Of a DNA stretch of 64,000 bases, positions 43,009-51,511 are shown one piece after another (the first letter of the stretch is position 1; each line of letters begins with the position of its first letter). Below the pieces are notes generated by a model. That model did no database searches, was not told where the DNA came from, and saw only the letters and a program-made list of their open reading frames with translations. A program made the position numbers and the translations under genes. The stretch covers positions 434,001 through 498,000 of the forward strand of contig NZ_JAJKFK010000001.1 of the NCBI RefSeq assembly GCF_021653975.1, read 5' to 3'. Source of the DNA: Amycolatopsis sp. GM8. Its GTDB lineage: Bacteria > Actinomycetota > Actinomycetes > Mycobacteriales > Pseudonocardiaceae.

Positions 43009-43400
43009 CACACCTCGATGACGTGGACGGCTCGCTCGAGACCGGCGAAATCCTTGCCATTGCGGGTGACGATGGGGAGCGAGTGGGCGGCCGCGGTGGC
43101 CGCGATCTGCAGATCCAGCCGGCGGGGCCGCGGATCCCGGCCCGACTGGCGGACGAGTGCGGCCATAACGCCGTACAGCTTCGCGGCCGCGACGTCGAAG
43201 GGCAGGACGTCGGCCCGCGCCAGCACGTCATCCAGGCGTTCGGTCCGCGCCAGCCGCTGCAGTGCGTCCGGCGTATCCAGCCCGTAGGCCAACTCGGCGA
43301 CCGTCACCGCACTGACCACCGGCGTCGCGCCCGCGAGATCGCCGAGGTCGATCCCCTCGGGATCGATGATCGCCGACGTGTCGAAGACGACTCGACTCAC
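43008..43400 (-). CDS. VapC-family PIN-domain toxin
   Basis: The 130-residue protein has PIN-domain acidic residues: Asp in VVFDTSAIIDPEG, Glu in TVAELAYGL, Asp in RRLDLQIAATA and Asp in TRNGKDFAGL. It is a metal-dependent ribonuclease toxin. The GTG at 43400 overlaps the antitoxin stop (GTGA), so synthesis is coupled to that of the antitoxin. Its stop touches the end of the fadAB terminator. Confidence 0.9.
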   Translation of the reverse strand: MSRVVFDTSAIIDPEGIDLGDLAGATPVVSAVTVAELAYGLDTPDALQRLARTERLDDVLARADVLPFDVAAAKLYGVMAALVRQSGRDPRPRRLDLQIAATAAAHSLPIVTRNGKDFAGLERAVHVIEV

Positions 43401-43681
43401 CGTCGACGCTCCCAAGGATCGTCCGGATGATCAGCGCCGAATATCTCGTCATCCGCGGCACGCTCACGTCGCCACAGCTCGACATCGATCGGCGGTCGTT
43501 TCTTGAGGAACTCGATGAACTCGCCCGCCGTCGGCGGGCGGCCACCGTCCGCCTGGTGCGGGATCAGGTCGGCGATGGGTTTGCCGTTGCGGGTCACGAC
43601 GAAGCTCTCGCCCTGCTCGACGCGCCGCATGATCTCCGCGTTGTCGTTGCGGAGCTCGCGCTGTCCGATCGTCTGCGTCAT
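43397..43681 (-). CDS. Phd/YefM-type antitoxin
   Basis: The 94-residue protein has the Phd/YefM N-terminal fold: TIGQRELRNDNAEIMRRVEQGESFVVTRNGKPIADLIP, where the last part is the typical strand pair. The acidic C-terminus (DDEIFGADHPDDPWE) should bind the PIN toxin. An exceptionally good inverted repeat 10-47 bp upstream of the ATG is a likely operator. The frame open further upstream to 43957 belongs to no gene. Confidence 0.9.
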   Translation of the reverse strand: MTQTIGQRELRNDNAEIMRRVEQGESFVVTRNGKPIADLIPHQADGGRPPTAGEFIEFLKKRPPIDVELWRRERAADDEIFGADHPDDPWERRR

Positions 43682-43690
43682 GCAGGCACC

Positions 43691-43728
43691 GTAGCACACC
43701 CGCGGCCACTGAGCTACGGGTGTGCTAC
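43691..43728. promoter_or_regulatory. 12-bp perfect inverted repeat, Phd/VapC operator
   Basis: GTAGCACACCCG (43691-43702) and CGGGTGTGCTAC (43717-43728) are perfect inverted copies with a 14-bp centre. They lie just upstream of the antitoxin ATG (43681), where the promoter must be, and fit cooperative binding of two Phd-type dimers. Confidence 0.75.
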
Positions 43729-43745
43729 AGCGCGGCATACCGCGG

Positions 43746-45401
43746 CTATGCCTTGTCCCCCAAGGGGTTGAGGTTCTCGACCTTGCCGTCGGCGGCGACG
43801 AGCAGCAGGTCGGCCATTGTGAAGGTCTCGCTCGGGGCGCCGGTCGGTGCCCACGGGCGCCATTCCGGCTCGCGTAGGATCGAGTAGCCGCTCGCTTCCA
43901 TGCACCGGTGGAACACCTCGGCCACGATGCGGCCGCCGACACCATTGAGATGACCATCGCCGACTTCGGACTCCCGCAGCACGTAGAACCACAGCGGCGT
44001 GTTCTCGGTCAGCTGCGCCCGCATCTCCGGGGTCAGCTTCGACAGGTCCGCGCCGGTCCCGTTGCCGTTCACGATCTGGTCCGGGGTCAGCGCTGTCGGA
44101 CGCGCCTTCCCCGCGGCGCTCAGCTTCTCGTCGATCAGCGCGAACATCTGCTGCCCGGTGGCCAGTTCGACCATGTTCGCCCGGACCAGGTTGCGGTAGG
44201 CCAGGTTCCGCTGGATGTCGTCGGCGGGCAGGCCCAGTTCCCGGCCGCCGAAGGTGCCCGCGGGCAACGCCGCCAGCGGGTCCGCCAGGATCGTGTCGAT
44301 CCGACGCGCCAGATTGAGCACCGGCCCCTGCAACTCCGGGCGACCGGTCGGACTGAAATCGTGCAGCCGCCGCCAGTCCACGATCCAGTTGGTCGGCAGC
44401 CGCAGCGCGCCGGAGTTCGGGTCGTCGAGGTCACCGGCCGGTGCGAGGTTCCCGGCCGTGCCGCTGAACCTGAACAACAGCAACAAAGTCGCCGGGGTCA
44501 GGCCACCCGGCTGGAAGATCCGGTTCCATGAATAGGCTTCCCGCGCCATGCTGTGGCCCAGCCGGTACGACGCGACGGAGAATTCGATCGGCATCGTCGC
44601 CGGACCCGACACCCCGACATCGAAAATCGCGCGCCCGTGCGCGAACACGTCGTCGACGATCTCGCGATGCACGATCCGCGGCAGGAAATCCTGGCGCACC
44701 ATCCACTGGTAATGCTTCACGACCTCTTCGCGCGCCCGCTCGAACAGCAACGCGCTCGGCACCGGCTGCGCGGCGAGCTTGTCCACGACCCGGTTGTGGA
44801 AATTGATGAACCCGATATGCGTCTGCGCCACCGCGAGGTTCTCGTCGTTACGGGTGTCCGGGATCTGCGCGGTGCGCTCGTCCGCCTTCGTCGCGCCCGT
44901 GCCGACCCGCGGCACGTCGAAACCGGTGCGGTTGATGTTGGTCCCGGCGTCACCGTCGACCGCTGCGGTCGTGCCGACCCGCAACCTGATCCCGTCCGCC
45001 GCGTAGAAGTGCTTGTCCCGCAACGGTCCCCGGCCGTACAGCGAGTCCAGGTCGAGCGCGGGCGAGCGGCCCTGCACCAGCTCGTCCACGGTGACGTCGT
45101 CCCCCAGCGCCGTCGCCGTGCGGTCCAGCGTCAGGTCGTGATCGACGAACTGGCCGAGATAGGTGAAACCGGCCGGAACCTCGGAATCCTGCTCGTTCTG
45201 GGTCGGCGCCGTCATGGCCTTCGCGAGTTCCTGCAACAACGCGTTGTCCGCCTGGGGCCCCTTGTTGCCCAAACGGGAAAAACGGAACCGCCGCGGTTCC
45301 GCATTCGGTGAAGGCCAGCTCGCCTCCGGGTTTCCCTCCCCGTCGAAAGCGAGATCGCCTTCATTGATCACGTAATAACGTTCACGGTTGTGACGTTCCA
45401 T
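43746..45401 (-). CDS. animal-type heme peroxidase
   Basis: The 551-residue protein is a bacterial member of the peroxidase-cyclooxygenase (animal heme peroxidase) superfamily. The distal His is H88 in GQFVDHDLTLD, the catalytic Arg is R184 in PDTRNDEN, and the proximal His is H283 in SYRLGHSMA. No signal peptide is visible at the ATG (45401), so export would need another route. The ribosome site GAGGAGGA is strong. These enzymes oxidise halides, thiocyanate or organic substrates. It follows the two-component genes on the same strand after 91 nt and may share their message. Confidence 0.88.
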   Translation of the reverse strand: MERHNRERYYVINEGDLAFDGEGNPEASWPSPNAEPRRFRFSRLGNKGPQADNALLQELAKAMTAPTQNEQDSEVPAGFTYLGQFVDHDLTLDRTATALGDDVTVDELVQGRSPALDLDSLYGRGPLRDKHFYAADGIRLRVGTTAAVDGDAGTNINRTGFDVPRVGTGATKADERTAQIPDTRNDENLAVAQTHIGFINFHNRVVDKLAAQPVPSALLFERAREEVVKHYQWMVRQDFLPRIVHREIVDDVFAHGRAIFDVGVSGPATMPIEFSVASYRLGHSMAREAYSWNRIFQPGGLTPATLLLLFRFSGTAGNLAPAGDLDDPNSGALRLPTNWIVDWRRLHDFSPTGRPELQGPVLNLARRIDTILADPLAALPAGTFGGRELGLPADDIQRNLAYRNLVRANMVELATGQQMFALIDEKLSAAGKARPTALTPDQIVNGNGTGADLSKLTPEMRAQLTENTPLWFYVLRESEVGDGHLNGVGGRIVAEVFHRCMEASGYSILREPEWRPWAPTGAPSETFTMADLLLVAADGKVENLNPLGDKA

Positions 45402-45492
45402 CGCGCATCCTCCTCCTCGGACGCGGATGACAGTGGCACCGGGTGAAAACCGGGCCATACCACCAAAAGAGCGATTACGTCGAAGAAGTGAC

Positions 45493-46632
45493 TTAAGTCC
45501 CTACCGGCAGCCGCACCGTGACCGACAAGCCGCCGCCGACAACGGGTTCGGCCGACACGACACCGTCGTGCGCCTCGACCGCCGCGCGCACGATCGACAA
45601 TCCGAGACCCGCGCCGGACCGCGCGGTGCGGGCGACCCCGGCGCGGCGGAATGGTTCGAACAACTCGGCCACCGTCGCCGGGTCCACCAGCCCGCCGGAC
45701 GAGCGCACCCGCAACATGGACCAGCGCTCGCCCGGCTCGGTGGTCACCTCGATCCAGCCGCGCTCCACGTTGTGCCGCACCGCGTTCTCCAGCAGGTTGC
45801 CCGCGATCCGTTCCAGCAGCGCGGGATCCCCGCACACGGGCGCGTGCTCGGTGTGGAACCGCGCCTGGATGCCGCGCTGGTCGGCCTCGCCGCGCACGGC
45901 GCGCCACGCGCTCGACACCAGCGTCACCAGATCCGTCGGCTCGGTCATCACCAGCCCGGACCCGTCGGTGCGGGCCAGCAGCAGCAACGAGTTCACCAGC
46001 TGCCCGGCCCGCTCGGTCGCGTCCCGCACGACGTTCGCCATCCGGCGCAGCTCGGTCGCGTCGGCGTCGGGATCGGTCAGTGTCACGTCCAGCTCGGTTC
46101 TGATGACCGACAACGGGGTGCGCAGCTCATGACTCGCGTTGGCGACGAAATGCCGCTGCGCTTCGAAAGCGGCCTGCAACCGGTCGAGCATCGCGTCGAA
46201 GGTGTGCGCCAGCTCCGTCAGCTCACCCTTCGAGTCGACTTCGCCGATGCGCTCGCCGAGCGACTCCACCGACAGCCGCCGCGCGGTGCCGGTGATCTCC
46301 CGCAGCGGCCGCAGCACGCGCGAGGTGAACGTCCAGGCCAGGATCGCCGTCGCGGCGACCACACAGAAGAACGCGATCGAGCCGAACAGCAGCACCTTGT
46401 CCCGCGCGTGCTCACGCATGTGCGCGGCGAGCGCGGACGCGTCCACGTCGATCCCGTCCACCCGCACACTCGTGCCGGGCGGCAACTGGGGCACGGCGGC
46501 GACCGCGTCGCCGACGAGCGTCCACGCGAGCCAGAGCAGCACGAGGCTCACGCCTGCCGCCAGTCCTGTCGCGAGCAGCGTGATCCGCGCCCGCAGGCTG
46601 TTCACCGGCCGCAGGCCGGCGCGCGGGCTCAC
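45493..46632 (-). CDS. sensor histidine kinase
   Basis: The 379-residue membrane kinase has an N-terminal helix (TLLATGLAAGVSLVLLWLAW), a short extracytoplasmic sensor (about 45 residues), a second helix (LLFGSIAFFCVVAATAILAW), HAMP, the H-box FVANASHELRTPLSVI, the N-box NLLENAVRHN and the G-box GAGLGLSIVRA. The GTG at 46632 overlaps the stop of the response regulator gene (GTGA). The signal is unknown; the small sensor loop suggests membrane or redox stress rather than a large ligand. Confidence 0.92.
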   Translation of the reverse strand: MSPRAGLRPVNSLRARITLLATGLAAGVSLVLLWLAWTLVGDAVAAVPQLPPGTSVRVDGIDVDASALAAHMREHARDKVLLFGSIAFFCVVAATAILAWTFTSRVLRPLREITGTARRLSVESLGERIGEVDSKGELTELAHTFDAMLDRLQAAFEAQRHFVANASHELRTPLSVIRTELDVTLTDPDADATELRRMANVVRDATERAGQLVNSLLLLARTDGSGLVMTEPTDLVTLVSSAWRAVRGEADQRGIQARFHTEHAPVCGDPALLERIAGNLLENAVRHNVERGWIEVTTEPGERWSMLRVRSSGGLVDPATVAELFEPFRRAGVARTARSGAGLGLSIVRAAVEAHDGVVSAEPVVGGGLSVTVRLPVGT

Positions 46633-47315
46633 CCCTTCATGGCACCGGCGTCCGGCACCCGGTATCCCGATCCCACCACGGTCTCGATGATGCCAGGTTC
46701 GCCGAGCTTCTTGCGCAGGGTCATCACTGTCACGCGCACGGTCGTGGTGAACGGGTCGGCGTTCTCGTCCCACACTCGTTCCAGCAGCTCCTCGCTGCTG
46801 ACCACGGCGCCCTTCGCGGCCATCAGCACCTCGAGCACGCCGAACTCCTTGCGGGTCAGCTCGACCGGCCCTTCGGCGCGGCGGACCGTGCGGCGGGCGG
46901 GGTCGAGCTCGACGTCACCGGCGGTCAGCAGCGGCGGCGCGGCCGGGGTGGCGCGGCGGCCGAGCGCCCGCACCCGGGCGACCAGCTCGGGGAAGGCGAA
47001 CGGCTTGGCCAGGTAGTCGTCCGCGCCGAGGGACAGGCCCTCGACGCGGTCGGACACCGTGCCGCTGGCGGTCAGCATCAGGACCCTGGTCAGCTCGCCG
47101 GACGCGACGATCTCCTTGCACAGCTCGTCGCCGGACATCCCGGGCAGGTCGCGGTCGAGCAGTATCACGTCGTAGCGCGTGATGCTCGCCTTCTCGTGCC
47201 CGTCGTCGCCGTTGAGGGCGATGTCCACCGCCATGCCTTCGCGACGCAGCCCGCGGGCGATCGCGTCCGCGAGCGGCTCTTCGTCCTCGACTACCAGAAT
47301 CCGCACGTCAACCAC
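46629..47315 (-). CDS. OmpR-family response regulator
   Basis: The 228-residue regulator has a receiver domain (VVEDEEPLAD, phospho-acceptor Asp in DVILLDRDLPGMSG, Thr in LTASG, Lys in YLAKPF) and a winged-helix DNA-binding domain (LTRKEFGVLEVLMAAKG, VTVMTLRKKLGEPG, VGSGYRVP). Its cognate kinase is encoded directly downstream with a 4-nt overlap. Only 36 nt separate its start from the anti-sigma gene on the same strand, so it may be read from the promoter at 49608. Confidence 0.93.
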   Translation of the reverse strand: MVDVRILVVEDEEPLADAIARGLRREGMAVDIALNGDDGHEKASITRYDVILLDRDLPGMSGDELCKEIVASGELTRVLMLTASGTVSDRVEGLSLGADDYLAKPFAFPELVARVRALGRRATPAAPPLLTAGDVELDPARRTVRRAEGPVELTRKEFGVLEVLMAAKGAVVSSEELLERVWDENADPFTTTVRVTVMTLRKKLGEPGIIETVVGSGYRVPDAGAMKG

Positions 47316-47351
47316 GGTGCCACAGATTCCTGAGAAGTGTCTGTGTTCGGC

Positions 47352-48017
47352 TCAAAGTGCCACCGACACATACTTCTTGCCGTCGAAGTTCTCCACTTCG
47401 ATGCCGCTGACGTCCGGCGGTGCGACGAGGGCCGTGCCGTCGAGCGAGGTCCCGTTCGCGTCGCCCGGCACGAGCCAGCTGCCTGCCTCCTGCCGCGAGC
47501 CGTCGCGTGACACGACGTACAGGCGGCACTTCTCGCCCATCGGGATCCCGCTCACGGACGCGGTGACCCGCACCCAGCCGGCGGCCGGCTGCACCGAGAC
47601 CTTCATCTTCGCGCCCGTCGAGGCATCGGTGGCCGACGCCGTCCTGGCACCGGCCACCTGGGTCACCCCGGGCGACGCGACCGTCCGGCCGAGCACGACG
47701 CCACCGCCGGCGAGCGCGATGGCGACCACGACAGCCGCGGTCGCGGCCATCGTCCGGCCACGCCGGGCCTGGTTCCCGCTCTCCCGCCGGACCTGCCGCA
47801 GCGTGCGCCGCAGCAGCAGGTCGCCGTCGTCGGGCGGGCCGTCCAGGAGGAACTCGGGCGGCAGCGCGTCCAGCGCGACCCGCGCCGGACGCAGCTCCGC
47901 CAGTTCCGCCTGGCAGCGCCCGCAGGTCGCCAGGTGCCGCTCCATCGCACGCATCTCCCGCAGGTCCAGGGCTCCGAGCACAAACGCGCCGAGCGATTCC
48001 GACTCGTGTCCGATCAC
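47352..48017 (-). CDS. zinc-binding anti-sigma factor (RskA/RslA-like)
   Basis: The 221-residue membrane protein has a cytoplasmic anti-sigma domain with the HLATCGRC (HxxxCxxC) motif near residues 28-35, a single transmembrane helix (AATAAVVVAIALAGGGVVLG, about residues 91-110) and an extracytoplasmic beta-rich domain of about 110 residues of the RskA C-terminal type. It should hold the sigma factor encoded just upstream, whose stop overlaps this GTG start, until its outer domain is cleaved or senses redox change through the Cys pair. Confidence 0.88.
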   Translation of the reverse strand: MIGHESESLGAFVLGALDLREMRAMERHLATCGRCQAELAELRPARVALDALPPEFLLDGPPDDGDLLLRRTLRQVRRESGNQARRGRTMAATAAVVVAIALAGGGVVLGRTVASPGVTQVAGARTASATDASTGAKMKVSVQPAAGWVRVTASVSGIPMGEKCRLYVVSRDGSRQEAGSWLVPGDANGTSLDGTALVAPPDVSGIEVENFDGKKYVSVAL

Positions 48018-48568
48018 CCCGCCACCTCCGGGATCGCGAACCGCCGGCTCCCGCCGAAGGTCTGCCGCATGGCCCTGAGCGCGTAGTACGACCGGGACTT
48101 GACCGTGCCCGGCGGCACGCCGAGGTGCTCGGCCGCCTCCGCGACACTGCGGCCACGGAAGTAGATCTCGGTCAGCACGTCCCGGTGTTCGGGGGACAAC
48201 CGTTCCATCGCGTCGAGCACCACCATCGAGTTCACCACCAAATCGGCATGATCGTCTTGCACGGCCGTGGTGACCGGGGTTTCGGCCACCTCGGCCGGCC
48301 GGGCGGCCCGGGCGCGGTAGCGGTCGGTGACGATGTTGCGGGTCACCGTCAGCAGCCAGCCGCGCACCGAGCCCTTGCCGTTGAGGAGCGAGTCGGGATG
48401 CCGCCAGGCACGCACCAGGGTCTCCTGGACGACGTCCTCGGCGGCGGCCCGGTCGTTCGTCAACCGGGTCGCATAGGCGAGCAGCGCTCGCCCGTGCTCT
48501 TCGTAGAGTGATCGGATCAGTGCCTCATCGGCAACCGCCACTCGTTTGCGGGCCAGGACAGCCGGCAT
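48014..48568 (-). CDS. ECF sigma factor with adjacent anti-sigma
   Basis: The 184-residue sigma factor has region 2 (ALLAYATRLTNDRAAAEDVVQETLVRAW) and region 4 (EIYFRGRSVAEAAEHLGVPPGTVKSR). It resembles the SigL/SigK class of zinc-anti-sigma-controlled ECF factors. It lies between a COG4315 lipoprotein gene (29 nt upstream) and its anti-sigma gene (4-nt overlap), so all three should share the promoter at 49608. Self-activation is likely if it is the factor that reads TGAACY-type promoters. Confidence 0.9.
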   Translation of the reverse strand: MPAVLARKRVAVADEALIRSLYEEHGRALLAYATRLTNDRAAAEDVVQETLVRAWRHPDSLLNGKGSVRGWLLTVTRNIVTDRYRARAARPAEVAETPVTTAVQDDHADLVVNSMVVLDAMERLSPEHRDVLTEIYFRGRSVAEAAEHLGVPPGTVKSRSYYALRAMRQTFGGSRRFAIPEVAG

Positions 48569-48597
48569 CCGGTCACTCCTTGATCTCTCAGTGCCTG

Positions 48598-49551
48598 TCA
48601 GTAGCCGTAGCCACCCGAGTTCGCGGCCGTGCTCGGCGCGGCACTCGAAGGCGCGGTGGTGGTGTTCAGGGGTTTCTTGCCGTCGGCGACCTTGCAGCCG
48701 TTCACCTCGACCTCGAACCAGGTGCCGCCGACGGCGTGGCCGTTGGCCTGCCCCGGCGCGGTGTCCTTGGCGAAGCGGTACATCGGCCAGCCGCCGACGG
48801 TGACCTGCTCGGTGCCGTCGGCGCGCTTGACCTTCCCGACGAGCTTCGGGTCGATCCCGTTGATCTGCACGTCACCCTGCGCGAGCAGTGGCGGCCACTT
48901 GGCCGCGCAGTCACCGTCGCAGGTGGACTTCGAGGGTTTCTTGGTGTCCTTGGTGAACAGGTAGAGCGTCATCCCGTTCTGGTCGGTCAGGACGACGTCC
49001 AGGCCGGGGATGTTGGTCGTGTTGATCGCGGTCTGCGGTTCCGGCGCGGCCACGGTGGCCTTGCCACCGGTCGGCGTGATGGCGCTCCAGGTACCGCCGA
49101 CGCCCTGGCCCTTGGCCTGTCCGGGCGCCGTGTCCTTCGCGTAGTAGTAGACGGCCCAGCCGTTGACGGTGACCTGCTCGGTGCCGTCGCTGCGGGTGAC
49201 CGTGCCGACGAGCTTCGAGTCCACGCCCTGCACGTCGATGGAGCCGCCGGCGAGCAGCGGTGGCCACGCCTTCGCGCAGTCACCGTCGCAATTGGACTTC
49301 GGCGGTTTCGCGGTGTCCTTGTCGAACCGGTAGAGCGTCATCCCGTTGCTGCCCGTGAGTACCTGGCCGAGGCCCTGGACGTCCATGGCCATCAGCTTCA
49401 CCGGCTCGGCCTGCTGGGCCGCGGCCTGGCGCTGGACGGCGACCGGGGCCGGGGTGTCGGCGGTGGTCCCGGCGCTGAGCGTGCTGCTGCAGGCCCCGAG
49501 CAGGCCCAGGCTGAGCACGGCGGCTGCCGTGACGAGGTGGCGCGCGGACAT
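48598..49551 (-). CDS. COG4315-type lipoprotein with two secreted repeat domains
   Basis: The 317-residue protein has a lipoprotein signal ending LGLLGAC and two copies of the secreted-repeat domain (residues about 55-165 and 175-290). Each copy has two Yx[FWY]xxD-type motifs (LYRFDKD, YYYAKD, LYLFTKD, MYRFAKD) and a C-x3-C pair next to Trp-Pro-Pro (NCDGDCAKAWPP, TCDGDCAAKWPP). SCO0930 of Streptomyces is a relative as I recall; function is unknown. It should sit on the outer face of the membrane. The gene starts the sigma/anti-sigma unit and carries a TGAACC-N16-CGTGTG promoter. A shorter paralogue is at 53022. Confidence 0.9.
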   Translation of the reverse strand: MSARHLVTAAAVLSLGLLGACSSTLSAGTTADTPAPVAVQRQAAAQQAEPVKLMAMDVQGLGQVLTGSNGMTLYRFDKDTAKPPKSNCDGDCAKAWPPLLAGGSIDVQGVDSKLVGTVTRSDGTEQVTVNGWAVYYYAKDTAPGQAKGQGVGGTWSAITPTGGKATVAAPEPQTAINTTNIPGLDVVLTDQNGMTLYLFTKDTKKPSKSTCDGDCAAKWPPLLAQGDVQINGIDPKLVGKVKRADGTEQVTVGGWPMYRFAKDTAPGQANGHAVGGTWFEVEVNGCKVADGKKPLNTTTAPSSAAPSTAANSGGYGY

Positions 49552-49607
49552 GGGTTCTCCTTCGCTGGCTTGGGGGTCCCGCGGCTGCCGCGGTGACCGG
49601 CACCCAG

Positions 49608-49635
49608 CACACGAGGGCCGGCGCGGCCCGGTTCA
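49608..49635 (-). promoter_or_regulatory. ECF promoter TGAACC-N16-CGTGTG upstream of lipoprotein
   Basis: On the minus strand TGAACC (49635-49630) is separated by exactly 16 bp from CGTGTG (49613-49608), 57 bp before the lipoprotein ATG. The pattern agrees with the SigL-type consensus TGAACC-N16-18-CGT as I remember it from mycobacteria, and with the two other promoters found at 51444 and 52843. The -35 half overlaps the upstream terminator stem. Confidence 0.75.
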
Positions 49636-49669
49636 GCCCTTTTCCGGGCTTTTCACGGGCCGCGCCGGC
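49617..49669 (-). terminator. GC-rich terminator after the DUF1996 gene
   Basis: GCCGGCGCGGCCCG (49617-49630) pairs perfectly with CGGGCCGCGCCGGC (49656-49669); the 25-base loop holds a smaller hairpin (AGCCC/GGGCT). It follows the DUF1996 stop by 6 bp. There is no clear U tract outside the large stem, so it may act with Rho. Confidence 0.7.
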
Positions 49670-49675
49670 ACCGGC

Positions 49676-51325
49676 TCACTCCTTACAGGTGCGGCCCGAG
49701 TTCACGCAGTTGACCAGGCGGAACATGATGCACTGCGACATCACGTTCGCGAAGTCGTCGTGATCGGACAACGGGTTGTGGTGTTCCTCGGGGAAGGAGT
49801 CCACTTTGTACTGTCCGGCGACCTGGACGGCGTGCGGGATGTTGTAGGTCAGGGTGACCCGCAACTGCGGCACGGCGACGAAGCCCTGCTTGCACTTCCC
49901 GTTCGCGTCGGGGAACACGATGTGCGTCCGGTGGTTCGCACTGTCGATGTTCTTGCCGTCCCAGCAACTCGGGAAGTCGTGGATCCGCTCGACCTTGCTG
50001 CCCTCGGGGCAGATCGGGTACTTGTCGATCAGCCGGTCCTCGAACCCGGTGCATGTCCACGCCGCGCGGGCGTTCGTCGGCCCGTTGGCGCCTTCCTTCG
50101 CGTCACCGGTGAGCACGCGCAGGAACTGCGGCATCGCGCGGACCCGGCTCGTCGGGCTGCCGCGGAAGGTGAGCGAAACCGTGGCGGGGCGCTGGATTTC
50201 GCCGTCGTTGCCCGCCACCTGGTTCTGGTCGTCCACGCCGGGCAGTTCGCTCGAAGACGCGGCCGCGCTCGATGAGCTCGAGCCCGTCGAGTCCGGGGCG
50301 CTCGTGTCCGTCGACTCCGGCGCGCTGGTGTCGGTCGAAGACTCCGGTGCGCTGGTGTCGGTCGGGGCGGCGCTGGAGGACGCGGGCGCGCTGGTCGTCG
50401 TCTGCGCGCTCGTCGTCGCGGGCGGCCTGTTGCCACCCTTGCCACCACGGCCACGATGCTTCGACTGCACGGCCGCCTTGGTGTCGGCACCGACGCTGTT
50501 CTGGTCGCCGTTGTCGATACCGTTACTGGTCTGGTCCTTTACCCCGCAGGTCGCGAGGTCCTTGGTCTGGTCCAGTTGCCCGCCGGCGGCCTGGGCGATC
50601 TTGTCGATGCTCGCCTTTCGCTTGCCCTTCAACGGGTTCATCACCGCGGCCGGGTCCGCGCCCTGCGCCATCTGCTGGTTGGCCGCCTCGGTGTCCTGGT
50701 CGATGGTGCGCAGTTCGGTGTCGACCGTGCCGATCGCCTGGTCGGGCACCTGCCCGAGCTGGCTCGCGATGTCCGGGCAGTCGGCCTGCGGCGCGGCCGC
50801 GGCGTCCACGGCAGCGTCCCGCTGGGCGTTGACGTCGGCTTCGGCCGGCTGCTGCGGCGCGTTGCTCGCTTCCTCATCGCCGGTGTCGATGCGCACGACG
50901 GGCCAGAAGTAGGCGGACTTGTCGCCGTTCTTGCAGGTGGTGCCACCGGCCAGCAGGCTCTGGTTGTTCGAGTCCGCGTTGGTGGTCAGGTTGCCGACGT
51001 AGTCGTGCAGGTGCTGGGCGCCGTTGCGGACACCGGGCTGGGCGATGAAGTTGTCCGGGTTGAAGTGGCCATTCTCGTTCTTGCCACAGTTGACCGTGAA
51101 CGTGCCGGTCGAGGCACCCCGGTTCGCCGCCGGGTCCTTCACGTTGGGCGCCACTTTGGTGATGTCGACGAAGAATGCCTTGTCGACGGCGTCGGCGCTG
51201 GCGCGGCCGGGGTCGCCGGTGGTCGTCGCGACCGCGACACCGCCGGCCGCCAGCACGAGTCCCAGGACTCCGGTGGCGATCTTGGTCCGGCGGCTGACGC
51301 GATGCCGGCCATCTCTGCGGGCCAT
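49676..51325 (-). CDS. secreted DUF1996 protein split by a low-complexity insert
   Basis: The 549-residue protein has an N-terminal signal/anchor (residues 15-35). The first half of a DUF1996 domain (about 50-147: CGKNENGHFNPDN, GAQHLHDYVGN, TTCKNGDKSAYFWP) is separated from the second half (372-549: FPSCWDGKNIDSANHRTHIVFP) by about 224 residues of Gln/Ala-rich and then Ser/Thr/Pro/Asp-rich sequence containing HRGRGGKGGNRPP. DUF1996 is found in secreted bacterial and fungal proteins of unknown function, usually uninterrupted. The gene has a TGAACT-N16-CGTATA promoter and lies between two COG4315/sigma units. Confidence 0.85.
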   Translation of the reverse strand: MARRDGRHRVSRRTKIATGVLGLVLAAGGVAVATTTGDPGRASADAVDKAFFVDITKVAPNVKDPAANRGASTGTFTVNCGKNENGHFNPDNFIAQPGVRNGAQHLHDYVGNLTTNADSNNQSLLAGGTTCKNGDKSAYFWPVVRIDTGDEEASNAPQQPAEADVNAQRDAAVDAAAAPQADCPDIASQLGQVPDQAIGTVDTELRTIDQDTEAANQQMAQGADPAAVMNPLKGKRKASIDKIAQAAGGQLDQTKDLATCGVKDQTSNGIDNGDQNSVGADTKAAVQSKHRGRGGKGGNRPPATTSAQTTTSAPASSSAAPTDTSAPESSTDTSAPESTDTSAPDSTGSSSSSAAASSSELPGVDDQNQVAGNDGEIQRPATVSLTFRGSPTSRVRAMPQFLRVLTGDAKEGANGPTNARAAWTCTGFEDRLIDKYPICPEGSKVERIHDFPSCWDGKNIDSANHRTHIVFPDANGKCKQGFVAVPQLRVTLTYNIPHAVQVAGQYKVDSFPEEHHNPLSDHDDFANVMSQCIMFRLVNCVNSGRTCKE

Positions 51326-51443
51326 GCAGTACTCACCTCGTTACGGGTTTGCGCCCAGGGGCGCCCCGTGTGGGGGCAGCCACCAAGGCAACAGCAAGGG
51401 ATTGATTGGTGACGGAGAAGGCCCCCGAGGCCCGTCATTGAGG

Positions 51444-51471
51444 TATACGGCTGAGGTTGCTCAGTAGTTCA
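51444..51471 (-). promoter_or_regulatory. ECF promoter TGAACT-N16-CGTATA upstream of DUF1996 gene
   Basis: On the minus strand TGAACT (51471-51466), a 16-bp spacer and CGTATA (51449-51444) lie about 119 bp before the DUF1996 ATG. Spacing and bases agree with the promoters at 49608 and 52843. The site lies between the anti-sigma stop (51512) and the DUF1996 gene, giving the latter its own promoter. Confidence 0.7.
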
Positions 51472-51511
51472 AAATGCGATCTGGCCGTGACCTGGCCGTT
51501 GTAATCACTGG

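Noticed and set aside
45402-45492. TGAACY-type promoter for the peroxidase gene
   Set aside because: I looked for it on the minus strand and found no TGAAC element; a vegetative-like TTCGAC/TGGTAT pair is too weak to call.
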